Origin: Crossiella cryophila
GTDB taxonomy: Bacteria; Actinomycetota; Actinomycetes; Mycobacteriales; Pseudonocardiaceae
Direction of reading: 5' to 3'
DNA length: 64,000 nucleotides
NCBI RefSeq assembly: GCF_014204915.1
Contig: NZ_JACHMH010000001.1
Location: 2,170,001-2,234,000, forward strand
Positions 53,709 to 62,492 of the stretch are shown piece by piece; the first letter of the stretch is position 1, and the number at the start of each line of letters is the position of its first letter. The notes beneath the pieces are model-generated. The model searched no databases. It was not told where the DNA came from and saw nothing but the letters and a program-made list of their open reading frames with translations. A program made the translations under genes and the position numbers.

Positions 53709-55545
53709 TCATCGAGGTCGCCCGCCGCAGGCCGACCACGTCCGCGGCCAGGCTGTCGATCAGCAGCCGCTGCTCCTCGGTGCGCGGCTCCGGCGGTTCG
53801 GCCGCCTGCCCGGTCTCCTCCAGCGCGCGCACCAGCCAGTCCAGGGTGTCCCTGGTCAGTGCCGGGTCGCCGCCGTGCATGAGCAGGCCGGCGGTGCCGC
53901 TGCGCAGGCCGCGCAACGCGTCGTCGGCCTGGGCCAGCGCGGTCCGGTTCACCTCGGTGTCGTCCCGGCCCTTGAGCTGACCGCCGAGCAGTTCGTGCAG
54001 CCGCGCGGCACTGCGGCGCTGGTCCCTGATCAGCGCGCGCACGTCCAGTTCGGCCCAGGACTGCCCGAGCCGTTCGGTGATCGCGGTCAGCCCGGCCCTG
54101 GCGCCCTCGGTGGCCCGGCGCAGCCGTTCCAGCGGGGACGGGGTGCGCATGCCAGGCACCACGGCGAAGCCGAACAGCAGCCCGATGCCCACCGCGAGCA
54201 AGATCAGCAGCACGTACTCCACCAGCACCGGGCCCGGGTCCAGGTGCCGGGTGGTGGCGTTCATGCCGACCAGCATCAGCACCATGCAGCCGTTGAAGAT
54301 GATCGGATAGCGCTGCTGGAAGCCGAACCCGATCATCATCGCGACCAGTCCGATCGGCATCAGCGCGGCCTGCGGCAGCACCCACAGCACCGCGACCAGG
54401 GCGAGCGCGCCGAGCAGGGTGCCAGCCGAGCGCTGCCAGGCCTTGAGCGCACTGGCCCGCCAGTCCGGCTGCATGATCATGAACACCGCCATCAGGAAGG
54501 ACGGCATCAGCGGGTCGCCTGGTCGCTGGGCGGCGATGAGCAGGGCCAGCAGCACGCCGAGCGCGCAGCGCAGCGCGTGCCGGAACTGGGCGGACTGCCA
54601 GGAGATGGCCTCGATCAGCCGCTCGCCCGGGTACTCCGCGCCCAGCCGGGACTCGGTCGGCGTCCGGTCCCGGTCGGTCAGCGCGGTGCGCACCCGGTCC
54701 AGGCCGTCCCACAGCGTGACCACCATCGCCGAGGTCTCGCCGGGCAGCTCGGCCGGGGTGGCGGGCCGCTCCGGCGCGGGCGGCGCACTGCCGTCCACCA
54801 CCGCCGCGGCCAGTGCGGCTGCCTCGGCCTTGGCCGCGTCCAGCAGCGCGCGCAGCTCGGTGGCCAGTGCCTCGTCGAGCTGGTGCACCCGGTCGGTGAG
54901 CAGGAAGAGCTTGGTGCGGTAGCGCAGTCCGCCGTCGAGCACCTGCCCCAGCCACTTCCGCTGCCGGTCCCCGCGCCAGGCCCGGATCGCCGCGTCCGGT
55001 CCGCGCACGTCGGTGGCGGTGAGCATGCCGGCCACCGCGGTCCTGGTCGGCTTGTCCGGGTCCCGCAGCCCGAGCAGCAGCCGGCACACGATCACCACGG
55101 CCGCGCCGAGCGCGGGCGCGAACACCACCTGCCAGACACTGGCGGTGCCGGTGGTCTGGAAGGCGTACCCGAACAGCGCGCCCATGCCCAGCCCGAGCCC
55201 GACGGTGATGAACCGCGGCCCGAAGGTGGGCAGCAAGGCCACCGCGAACACGATCACGGTCAGCACCGCGATGGCCGCGGCCACCGACACCTCGGCCAGC
55301 AACCGCGGCCCGGCCACCACCAGCACCATGGCCGGCGCGAACACCGCGAGCAGCTTCAGGTCCGGCCACAGCGCGCCGCCGAAGGCCGCGATCAGGCAGA
55401 ACATCGCGGACAACGCGCCGAGCACCGCGGCGGGACCGAGTCCGGCCAGGAAACCGAGCCCGGCCACCCCGCCGATCACCACGATCATCATGACCGGCAG
55501 CATCAGGGCGGAGGGACCCCCGGACCGGGGCGCGCTGGTACTCAC
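53695..55545 (-). CDS. FUSC-family membrane protein
   Basis: This 616-residue inner membrane protein is of the FUSC/aromatic acid exporter type. It has about six hydrophobic helices in residues 12-160, then a long soluble segment (about 165-315). A second FUSC-type membrane block (about 320-470) follows, with FRHALRCALGVLLALLIA and FLMAVFMIMQPDWRASALKAWQRSAGT, then a C-terminal helical tail. The family exports small organic acids or related compounds. It begins 24 bases after the second EccC-like gene on the same strand, so the three are probably one operon. Linking an FUSC protein with EccC-like partners is unusual. Confidence 0.88.
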   Translation of the reverse strand: MSTSAPRSGGPSALMLPVMMIVVIGGVAGLGFLAGLGPAAVLGALSAMFCLIAAFGGALWPDLKLLAVFAPAMVLVVAGPRLLAEVSVAAAIAVLTVIVFAVALLPTFGPRFITVGLGLGMGALFGYAFQTTGTASVWQVVFAPALGAAVVIVCRLLLGLRDPDKPTRTAVAGMLTATDVRGPDAAIRAWRGDRQRKWLGQVLDGGLRYRTKLFLLTDRVHQLDEALATELRALLDAAKAEAAALAAAVVDGSAPPAPERPATPAELPGETSAMVVTLWDGLDRVRTALTDRDRTPTESRLGAEYPGERLIEAISWQSAQFRHALRCALGVLLALLIAAQRPGDPLMPSFLMAVFMIMQPDWRASALKAWQRSAGTLLGALALVAVLWVLPQAALMPIGLVAMMIGFGFQQRYPIIFNGCMVLMLVGMNATTRHLDPGPVLVEYVLLILLAVGIGLLFGFAVVPGMRTPSPLERLRRATEGARAGLTAITERLGQSWAELDVRALIRDQRRSAARLHELLGGQLKGRDDTEVNRTALAQADDALRGLRSGTAGLLMHGGDPALTRDTLDWLVRALEETGQAAEPPEPRTEEQRLLIDSLAADVVGLRRATSMISPG

Positions 55546-55569
55546 CCGCCGATCATGCCGGATCGCCGC

Positions 55570-57831
55570 TCACTGCTCGGGGACCCAGCCCAGCTGCACG
55601 AGCTGAGTCGGCCGGTTGTCCCGGTAGAGCTGGGCACAGCCCGGCGGCAGCACGTACGGGTTCAGGCCGGTGACCACGTCCGGGGTCGCCGGATCGCCGT
55701 TGAGCAGCAGCACCAGCGTCTCGCCGTAGTCCAGCGCGGTGAGCAGCGGGTCGGTGCGGCGCAGGTAGCGCCCGGCGATGATCAGGTGCAGCCCGATCTG
55801 CTTGGCGTGCGGCAGCAGCTCGGCCAGGGTGTCGAGCACCTCGGTGGACTGGGTCAGCTCGTAGTCGTCGATCACCAGGTACACGTCGGGGCCGGTGCCG
55901 CGGCCCTCGTCCCGCCGTTTGACCAGGGAGGCCCGGATCTCGCCGATCGGGACCTCCAGCTTGCCGGTCTGGGTCAGGTAGGTGAGCAGCCATTCGCCCT
56001 CGACCGCGCCGAGCCAGTTGCGCCGGGGGTCGATCCCGGCGACCACGGCCTTGTCCGGGGTGAGCGAGCTGGTGAGGTGGTGCAGCAGTGCGCGCAGCAC
56101 GTTGGTGCGCCCGCTGTGGAACTCGCCGAAGCACAGCAGGTGCTGCTTCCAGCCGAACCCGAAGCCCTGGAGTTCGCCCTCCAGCACCCCCAGCGGCCAC
56201 CGCTCGCCCGCGGGCACCTCGGCGATCGGCAGCATCGTGGGCAACGGCCGCAACTGCCTGGGCCGATCCCCGGTCCAGGCCAGGTCGATGGCCGCCACCG
56301 GCTGGGCTTCGTCCTGGAAGACCGGCAGCGCGGCCAGGAACGGCTCGGCCTGGCCGGTCAGCCCGTGCCCTCGGCCGGTGATCTGCTTGGCCAGCACCGG
56401 ATCCACCGCCGAGTAGTGCGGGGCGGACAACCGGAGTTCCAGCCGGGTGCTGAAGGCGTCGGCCAGCGCGCCGTCCAGTTCGACCCAGCGGTGGATGCCC
56501 AGCAGCACGTGCACGTTCACCCCCGGCCCCCGGCAGATCAGGTCCCACACCGCGTCGTGCACGTTGGTGGTGCGGCGCAGGCCGTACCAGCCGTGCACCA
56601 GCACCACCACCGCGGCCGGTTCCCGCTCCCCGGTTCCGTTGCGCCGGGCCAGTTCCCGCCGGTCCACGAGCGCGGCCAGGTCGGTGGCGGTGTGCCAGAG
56701 CAGGGAGAAGTCCTGGTACCCGGCGGCCACCCTGGTGTGCGGCAGCTCGCGCAGCGCCAGCAGCGACTCACCGGCGAAGTCCAGCACGTAGAGCTGGAGG
56801 TGGGCCGGGGTGTTGGCCAGCGCCAGGCTCAGCGCGGCGTTGTGCAGCACCTCCTCCACCCCGGCGGACGGATCGCCGACGACCAGCGCGTGACCGTCCC
56901 CTGTGGACAGATCCAGCCGGTACGGCGCTCGCCGCCGCTCGTCGCGCCGGTCCACCAGACCGACGACCGGGGCCAGCCGCGGTTCGCCGGGGGAGTGCAG
57001 GCCCAGCTCCGCGCTGGTGGCCAGGGGCGGCAGCATGGTGTCCAGCGCCATCCGCTCGGCCAGCGGCGGCAGCAGCAGTGGCTCCGGGATCGCGCCGCCG
57101 AAGGGCAACGCGGCCAGGCCCTCGGTCACATCCACGGGCGGAAGTGGCTGGCAGACAACGGGATCCTGCCCCGAGGGCCACAGCACCAGATCGCTGTCCC
57201 TGATGTTCAGCTCGAAGCCGAAGTACTTCGCCAGCCCACCCGGCAGGTCGGTGACCTGGTCCACGGTCGCGACCAGGTGCACGCCCCGGTCCTGCCAGCC
57301 GGTCGCCTCGTCCCGGATCAGCTCGACCAGCCCCGGCGCCAGCCGGTCCAGCTTGAGCAGCCGGTTGACCACCACGACCAGGGTGGTCATCGGGTCCAGC
57401 GCGGGGTCGTAGTGCCGGGCCCGCTCGTAGTCGTGCTGGGTGCGCATCCCGCGCTGCCGCAACAACTCCGCCCGCCTGGTGCTCTCCGCGCGCAACGCGG
57501 TCAGCACCTGCGCGGCCGCGTCCGGGCCGGTGAGCAGGTGGGCGAGCTGCGGCACGGTCTCGAACCCGGCGAAGACCGCCCCGGCCTCGGCGTCCAGCAG
57601 GAACAGGTTCAGTGTGTCCGGCGAATGGGTGCCGACCAGCCCCAGCAGCAGCGCGCGCAGCGCGTCACCCCTGGCCGCCTCACTCAGTCCGGTGACCAGC
57701 CCGTGCGCGCCGATCCCGCCCAGCGAACGGGGTTTCAGGTCCACCGCCACCGGCTGACCCTCCACAGTGGACCCCACCGCCACCCGCAACCGTTGTCCCA
57801 CCGGGACCACGGGCCAGGACGCCTCCGTCAC
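55570..57831 (-). CDS. EccC-like protein with degenerate ATPase domains (second of pair)
   Basis: This 753-residue cytoplasmic protein aligns by eye with the three FtsK/SpoIIIE-type domains of EccC, the motor of type VII secretion, but has no N-terminal membrane helices. Domain 1 (about 1-230) has GLSEAARGDAL where EccC has a P-loop, yet keeps THSPDTLNLFLLD and a Walker B-like strand TTLVVVVNRLL. Domain 2 (about 290-540) has VVGDPSAGVEEVL. Domain 3 (about 560-753) has GEFHSGRTNVL, with Arg for the P-loop Lys, and VYLVIDDYEL. None has an intact GxxxxGKS/T, so ATP turnover looks lost. GTG 57831 lies nine bases after the first copy. Confidence 0.82.
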   Translation of the reverse strand: MTEASWPVVPVGQRLRVAVGSTVEGQPVAVDLKPRSLGGIGAHGLVTGLSEAARGDALRALLLGLVGTHSPDTLNLFLLDAEAGAVFAGFETVPQLAHLLTGPDAAAQVLTALRAESTRRAELLRQRGMRTQHDYERARHYDPALDPMTTLVVVVNRLLKLDRLAPGLVELIRDEATGWQDRGVHLVATVDQVTDLPGGLAKYFGFELNIRDSDLVLWPSGQDPVVCQPLPPVDVTEGLAALPFGGAIPEPLLLPPLAERMALDTMLPPLATSAELGLHSPGEPRLAPVVGLVDRRDERRRAPYRLDLSTGDGHALVVGDPSAGVEEVLHNAALSLALANTPAHLQLYVLDFAGESLLALRELPHTRVAAGYQDFSLLWHTATDLAALVDRRELARRNGTGEREPAAVVVLVHGWYGLRRTTNVHDAVWDLICRGPGVNVHVLLGIHRWVELDGALADAFSTRLELRLSAPHYSAVDPVLAKQITGRGHGLTGQAEPFLAALPVFQDEAQPVAAIDLAWTGDRPRQLRPLPTMLPIAEVPAGERWPLGVLEGELQGFGFGWKQHLLCFGEFHSGRTNVLRALLHHLTSSLTPDKAVVAGIDPRRNWLGAVEGEWLLTYLTQTGKLEVPIGEIRASLVKRRDEGRGTGPDVYLVIDDYELTQSTEVLDTLAELLPHAKQIGLHLIIAGRYLRRTDPLLTALDYGETLVLLLNGDPATPDVVTGLNPYVLPPGCAQLYRDNRPTQLVQLGWVPEQ

Positions 57832-57839
57832 AGCTCCCC

Positions 57840-60050
57840 CTACTCCGTCCACGTGATCTGCACTGTCTCCTCGGTCGTCCCGCGCCGGGTGATCGCCCGG
57901 CCCGGTGGCAGCGGCCGGGTGATGATCCTGGTCACCGGCGTCGGCGTCTTCAAGCCGCCGCTGAGTGCCAGCACGGTGGTGTCCGTACGGTCCAGCTCCT
58001 TGGTGACCTCGTCCAGCTGGGCCAGATGCCGCCCGGCCAGGACCAGGTGGAACCCGGTCTTGTCCGCCTCGGTGAGCAGCGGTGCCAGCTGGTGCCGGGA
58101 CTTGGTCGAGAGCAGGTCGTAGTCGTCGATCACCAGGTACAGGTCGGGGCCCTGCCAGCCGTGCTCGGCGGTGCGGCGCCGGTCCAGGGACTGCCGGATC
58201 TCGGCCATGACCGTCTCGAACTTGCCGGGATCCCGGACGTACTCCAGCAACATCCCCTCGCAGTAGGCGTTGAACCAGGTCCGCCGGTAGTCCACGCCCA
58301 CCACCCGTGCCTGCTCCGGGCTCCGCAACGCGACCAGCCCGCGCAGGAAGGTCTTGATCAGCGTGCTGCGCCCGCTCGCCGGATCGCCGAAGCAGGCCAG
58401 GTGCCGGGTGTTCAGGGTGAACGGCAGGCCGGAGCCCTCCACCAGGCCGAGCTTGTGGCTGCGGGCATCGCCGGGCAGTTCGGCGTAGACCACCTTGTAC
58501 GGCAACGCGGCCAGCCGCTGCACGGGGTGCGGCCAGGCCGCGGCGATCTCCGGCACCAGGTCCCGGCCGGCGTAGCGCGGTTCGGCGATGGCGAAGGTCT
58601 GGCCCTCGCTGGTCCGGCCGCGCATCGGCCCCAGCCGCGGCGCCCGGCCGGGCAGCGGTGAACTGTCCGGATCGTCCAGCGTCAGCTCCAGCCGGTGCCG
58701 GAACGCGCCGTGCAGCCGGGGTTCCAGGTCCGCCCACCGGTGCAGGCCGAGCACCACGTGCACGCCAACCGCCTGACCGCGCAGCACCAGCTGCGGCAGC
58801 ACCCTGGCCAGCTCAGGGTGCAGGTCGGGATCGGGCCAGCCGTGCACGATCACCGCGATCGCGGCCGCCTCGGCACGTTCCTCAGGAGTCGGGCAGCGGT
58901 GGTACAGCTCCTCCCGCTCCTTGATCAGTCCGGCCAGCTCGGCCTTGGCCTTGTCCCGCAGGCTGTCGTCCACGCCGCTGAGCGCGACCCGCACGTGCGG
59001 CAACCCGGCCAGGCCGGTCAGCGAGCTGCCGTTGAAGTCGAGCAGGTAGATCCGCAGCTCCCGCGGAGTCCGGTGCAGGGCAAGGCCCAGCGCGAAGGAA
59101 CACAGCACCCTGGGCACGCCCAGCCGCTCCGCGCCCACCACCAGCACCTGCCCGAACTGCACCGGGACCTGGAACGAGCGCCCCCGCTCCGGACCGAGCA
59201 ACTCGCCGACGAGCACGCTGCTCCGGCTGGCCAACTCGGCCTGCAGACCGCGTTCCTCGGTCGAGGCCAGCGAGGTCAGGTCGCCGAAGTCGATCGACTT
59301 CGGCGGGGCGAACCACTGCCCGGCCGGCGGCGGCATCCCGGCCAGCAGCGCGGTCGGCTCCGGCGGCGTGGCCGGGGTGAACGGCACCGGCTCCCGGCCG
59401 GGCACCCGCAGCTCGGCCCCGTGATCACCGGTGGCCAGCTCGAAACCGAAGTAGCCGTCCAGCTCCGCGGGCAGGTCCACCAGGCGGTCCTCGGCCACCA
59501 GCAGGTGCACGCCGTGGTCCCGCCAGACCGCGCAGTGCCTGGCCAGCAGCGCGGTCAGTTCCGGGTGTTCCCGGTGGATCAGGCTGAGCCGGTGCACCAC
59601 CACGACCAGCGGCGACAGCACCGGCAGCTCCGGCCGGTAGTGCCGGGCCCGGTCGTAGTCGTGCAGGGTGCGCATGCCGTGCTCGCGCAACAGCCGCCTG
59701 CGGGTGGCGCTGGTCGCGGCCAGCGCCTCGACCAGGTGCGCGCGGCCCTGCCCCAGGGCGTGATCAGCCAGGTGCGGGGCCCGGTGGAAGGGCTCGAAGA
59801 GGTGCTCGTCCTCGCCGTCGACCAGCACGAGCTGCAGCGTGTCCGGGGCGTGCGTGCCGATCAGCCCGCCCAGCAGCGTGTGCAGCAGGTCGAGCCGGAC
59901 ATTGGCCGCGATACCGGTCAGCAGCCCGTGCGTGCCGATCCCGCCGAGCGAGGGCGGCTTCAGGTCCACCTCGACCGGCTGTCCGTCCACAGTGGACCCA
60001 ACAGTCACCCGCAACCGCTGTGCCGCCGGTCGCGCCTGCCACCCGCTCAA
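57840..60050 (-). CDS. EccC-like protein with degenerate ATPase domains (first of pair)
   Basis: This 736-residue protein is a paralogue of the next gene and built the same way. Domain 1 opens GIGTHGLLTGIAANVRLDLL in place of the EccC P-loop and continues THAPDTLQLVLVD. Domain 2 has VVGAERLGVPRVL. Domain 3 has FGDPASGRSTLI near residue 555 (Arg for Lys) and LYLVIDDYDLL. It has no transmembrane anchor. The start is TTG at 60050, supported by the shared N-terminus QRLRVxVGSTVxGQPVxVDLKP with the second copy. Such proteins might bind type VII substrates as EccC domains 2 and 3 do, without being motors; this is inference. Confidence 0.82.
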   Translation of the reverse strand: MSGWQARPAAQRLRVTVGSTVDGQPVEVDLKPPSLGGIGTHGLLTGIAANVRLDLLHTLLGGLIGTHAPDTLQLVLVDGEDEHLFEPFHRAPHLADHALGQGRAHLVEALAATSATRRRLLREHGMRTLHDYDRARHYRPELPVLSPLVVVVHRLSLIHREHPELTALLARHCAVWRDHGVHLLVAEDRLVDLPAELDGYFGFELATGDHGAELRVPGREPVPFTPATPPEPTALLAGMPPPAGQWFAPPKSIDFGDLTSLASTEERGLQAELASRSSVLVGELLGPERGRSFQVPVQFGQVLVVGAERLGVPRVLCSFALGLALHRTPRELRIYLLDFNGSSLTGLAGLPHVRVALSGVDDSLRDKAKAELAGLIKEREELYHRCPTPEERAEAAAIAVIVHGWPDPDLHPELARVLPQLVLRGQAVGVHVVLGLHRWADLEPRLHGAFRHRLELTLDDPDSSPLPGRAPRLGPMRGRTSEGQTFAIAEPRYAGRDLVPEIAAAWPHPVQRLAALPYKVVYAELPGDARSHKLGLVEGSGLPFTLNTRHLACFGDPASGRSTLIKTFLRGLVALRSPEQARVVGVDYRRTWFNAYCEGMLLEYVRDPGKFETVMAEIRQSLDRRRTAEHGWQGPDLYLVIDDYDLLSTKSRHQLAPLLTEADKTGFHLVLAGRHLAQLDEVTKELDRTDTTVLALSGGLKTPTPVTRIITRPLPPGRAITRRGTTEETVQITWTE

Positions 60051-60294
60051 CCCCGGATCCCCCCGTGCTCATCGATCAACTCCGCCGCCCATCCTGACGT
60101 ACTCGCCACACTCGCCGACGCCAGTCGGGCGTAGTCGCTGATCGAAGGGCTGCCGCCATCCGGGGGCGCACGCATCGGTCGGCCTGTGGATGGCGTAGAC
60201 GCGGATTCAGCGTCAGACTGTCACCAACATCCCCCGTATCCGCCATTCGGGGGCTGGAACCAGGCTCGACTGTGTGAAATGGCGGAGGCCCCCC

Positions 60295-61347
60295 TTGACG
60301 CAGAAGCTCGACACTCGCACCCGCATCGACGCTGACTGGATCCGCGCGGCGCTGACCAGGGGCTGGGGTCCGGAGTGGGCCCGGGTCCCACTCAACCCCC
60401 TCACCGACTGGCAGGGCCGGGCCACCGGCGATTCCTGGCTGGTGCACGCCCGCAGCCACCCGCATGTGCTCAAGATCCGGCTGGATCCGGCTGAGCAGGT
60501 GGCGCCGGCGATGTATCCCTTACGGCAGAAGGTGATGGCGCACTGCCGACGGCACGGCGTGCCCGCGCCCAACCCGGTCCCGGCCGCCGACGGCGGCACC
60601 GTGTCCTGGCGGGACGACCTGGCCTGCGAGCTGACCCCCATGCTCAAGGGCGCGGTGCCCAACCACGCCGGCCAGGACCAGATCGTCGCGGTGGTCCGGG
60701 CCGGGCTGCGGCTGCGGGCCAGCCTGGACGAGATCCCGGCGCACCTGGTCACCGCGCTGGCCGCGACCTCGAGAGTCGAGTCCGCGGACTGGCGGCTCGC
60801 GGTGGAGGAGGCCAGGACCACGCTGCTGCCGGTGGCCGCGCACCGCACCGACGACTGGGGCCGGGCCTGCGCGGCTATGCTGCGCGGGGTGGTGGCCGCC
60901 GAGGGCCTGATGGCCGCCATCCGCCCGCGCCAGGTGTCCGCGGTGGTGCACGGCAGCCTGTGCGCCAAGCAGTTCGTGCTCTCCGGCGGCCGCGACCCGC
61001 AGGTGCTGGGCCTGCTCGACTTCGGCGCCCTGCACGCGGGCGACCCGCTGCTGGACCTGGCCGCGCTGGCCGACACCGCGGCCAGGGTCCGGGTCGGCGA
61101 GACCGCCCAGCGCCGCGCCCTGGCCCAGTTCCTGGACTGCGCGGTGCGCAACAACCTCCTCGCCGAGGGCCAGGAGCAGCTGTTGATGCCGCTGCTGCTG
61201 ACCAGGACCGTGCCGCCGCTGATCGAGGTGATCCGCGAGGTGCTGCTGGACGGCCGCCGAGGGCCAGGCCTGGTCGAGCAGTTCGACCTCTACGACCCGA
61301 TGCACAAGACCCACGTGCACCGCCTGCTCACCGGCCCTGGCTGGTGA
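60295..61347 (+). CDS. Aminoglycoside phosphotransferase-like protein with altered active site
   Basis: This 350-residue APH/choline-kinase-like fold has a C-terminal lobe VVHGSLCAKQFVL followed by GLLDFGALHAGDPLLDLAAL. In active APH enzymes the first motif is HGDxxxxN; here Asp is Ser and the Asn is Gln, while the DFG-like metal Asp is kept. Phosphotransfer is therefore doubtful and a binding role is possible. TTG 60295 is favoured as start by GGAGG six bases upstream; GTG 60274 is the alternative. A TTA codon occurs at 60520-60522. It is divergent from the EccC-like operon, and related small kinases may sit beside secretion genes. Confidence 0.78.
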   Translation: MTQKLDTRTRIDADWIRAALTRGWGPEWARVPLNPLTDWQGRATGDSWLVHARSHPHVLKIRLDPAEQVAPAMYPLRQKVMAHCRRHGVPAPNPVPAADGGTVSWRDDLACELTPMLKGAVPNHAGQDQIVAVVRAGLRLRASLDEIPAHLVTALAATSRVESADWRLAVEEARTTLLPVAAHRTDDWGRACAAMLRGVVAAEGLMAAIRPRQVSAVVHGSLCAKQFVLSGGRDPQVLGLLDFGALHAGDPLLDLAALADTAARVRVGETAQRRALAQFLDCAVRNNLLAEGQEQLLMPLLLTRTVPPLIEVIREVLLDGRRGPGLVEQFDLYDPMHKTHVHRLLTGPGW

Positions 61348-61348
61348 G

Positions 61349-61777
61349 TCAGAGCCGTTCCAGCACCACCACCGGAATCCGCCGTGAGGTCCGGGTCTGG
61401 TACTGGTCGTAGTCCGGCCAGGCCTCGGTCATCACCGGCCACAACCGCGCCCGCTCCGCCTCGTCCGCGGTCCGCGCCCGCGCGGTGAACCGGTCCCCGG
61501 CCACCTGCACCTGGACCTCCGGCCGCGCCTGGAGGTTCAGGTACCACGCCGGATGCGTCGGCGCCCCGCCCTGGGCGGCCACCACCACGTAGTCCTCCCC
61601 GGCCCGCTGGTAGATCAACGCCGTCCGTCGCGGCTCCCCGCTGCGCCGCCCGGTGGTGGTCAGCAGCAGCGTGGTGGTGCCGTTCCACTCGTGTCCGTGC
61701 ACGCCGTCGGAGGAGACGTACCGGTCGATGTGCTCCCGGACCCACCCCGTCGGGCTGTCGATCGGCTCCGCGCTCAC
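61349..61777 (-). CDS. Deazaflavin (F420)-dependent nitroreductase-family protein
   Basis: This 142-residue split beta-barrel of the Ddn/DUF385 family reduces quinones or nitro compounds with F420H2. The motif TTLLLTTTGRRSGEPRRT and YVVVAAQGGAPTHPAWYLNL are its signature. It is read leftward after the TetR gene, 17 bases away, so it may be cotranscribed with it. It converges on the APH-like gene, with one base between stops. Confidence 0.9.
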   Translation of the reverse strand: MSAEPIDSPTGWVREHIDRYVSSDGVHGHEWNGTTTLLLTTTGRRSGEPRRTALIYQRAGEDYVVVAAQGGAPTHPAWYLNLQARPEVQVQVAGDRFTARARTADEAERARLWPVMTEAWPDYDQYQTRTSRRIPVVVLERL

Positions 61778-61794
61778 CCTGCGCTCCTTCTGAC

Positions 61795-62421
61795 TCAGCG
61801 GCCACCCTCGCCGTGGATCAACGCCGGTGCGCCCGCGGAAAGTCCGCGCAGCAGGAACTCCACCACCGAGTCCAGGTAGCCCTCCTCCTGCGGCGCCCGC
61901 CGCGCCACCAGCCGCCAGAACACCGGCGCCGCGACCAGGTCAAGGGCCAGCTCCAGATCGGTGTCGGCGGGCAGCTCGCCGCGCTCGATCGCCCGCCGCA
62001 GCAGTACCGCGCCCCTGGCCCGCCTGGGTTCGCCGAGCAGTTCGGCCATGGCGACGCCCAGCTCAGGGCGGCGGGCCGATTCGGCGATCAGGTCCGGCAC
62101 GATCCGGGCGAACCGCGGGTGGGTCAGGAAGTCCCGGAACGCGGTCAGCGCGGCCAGCAGGTCGCCGCGCAGCGAGCCGGTGTCCGGGGTGGCGGCCATC
62201 GGCACGCCCAGTTCGGCGACCACCGCCAGCACCATGTCCTGCTTGGCAGGCCAGCGCCGGTACAGCGCGCTCTTGCCCACCCCGGCCCGCTTGGCCACCG
62301 CCTCCATGGACAGCCGGCCGTAACCGGCCTCGGCCAGCTCGTCCAGGGCCGCCTCGGTGATCGCGGCGGTGACCTGGGGCTGGAGCACGGCGGCGCCGGT
62401 GGGGGTGCGACGGGAGGTCAT
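61795..62421 (-). CDS. TetR-family regulator of the SnoaL/NmrA pair
   Basis: This 208-residue TetR repressor has a helix-turn-helix (ITEAALDELAEAGYGRLSMEAVAKRAGVGKSALYRRWPAK, about residues 20-60) and a helical C-terminal domain of the TetR_C_11 kind. Its ATG lies two bases from a double palindromic operator that also precedes the SnoaL-like gene. Autoregulation and control of the divergent pair are therefore likely. Confidence 0.92.
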   Translation of the reverse strand: MTSRRTPTGAAVLQPQVTAAITEAALDELAEAGYGRLSMEAVAKRAGVGKSALYRRWPAKQDMVLAVVAELGVPMAATPDTGSLRGDLLAALTAFRDFLTHPRFARIVPDLIAESARRPELGVAMAELLGEPRRARGAVLLRRAIERGELPADTDLELALDLVAAPVFWRLVARRAPQEEGYLDSVVEFLLRGLSAGAPALIHGEGGR

Positions 62422-62422
62422 G

Positions 62423-62475
62423 GACGGAACGGTACCGTCCCGGCTATGTTAACGTCGGGACGGTACCGTTCCGTC
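62423..62475. promoter_or_regulatory. Double TetR operator
   Basis: GACGGAACGGTACCGTCCCG (62423-62442) is repeated in reverse as CGGGACGGTACCGTTCCGTC (62456-62475). Each arm contains its own palindrome ACGGTACCGT. Two TetR dimers could bind here and repress both divergent transcripts. The ATGs lie two bases to the left and 17 bases to the right. Confidence 0.88.
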
Positions 62476-62492
62476 CGGTTAGAGGAGTGAAC

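Noticed and set aside
53875-58122. A 1415-residue plus-strand open frame
   Set aside because: It lies antisense to the FUSC and EccC-like genes and is composed of Gln/His/Arg/Gly repeats, typical of antisense frames in GC-rich DNA.
53695-60050. A complete type VII secretion (ESX) locus
   Set aside because: EccB, EccD, EccE, mycosin and intact EccC are absent; only EccC-like domains occur.
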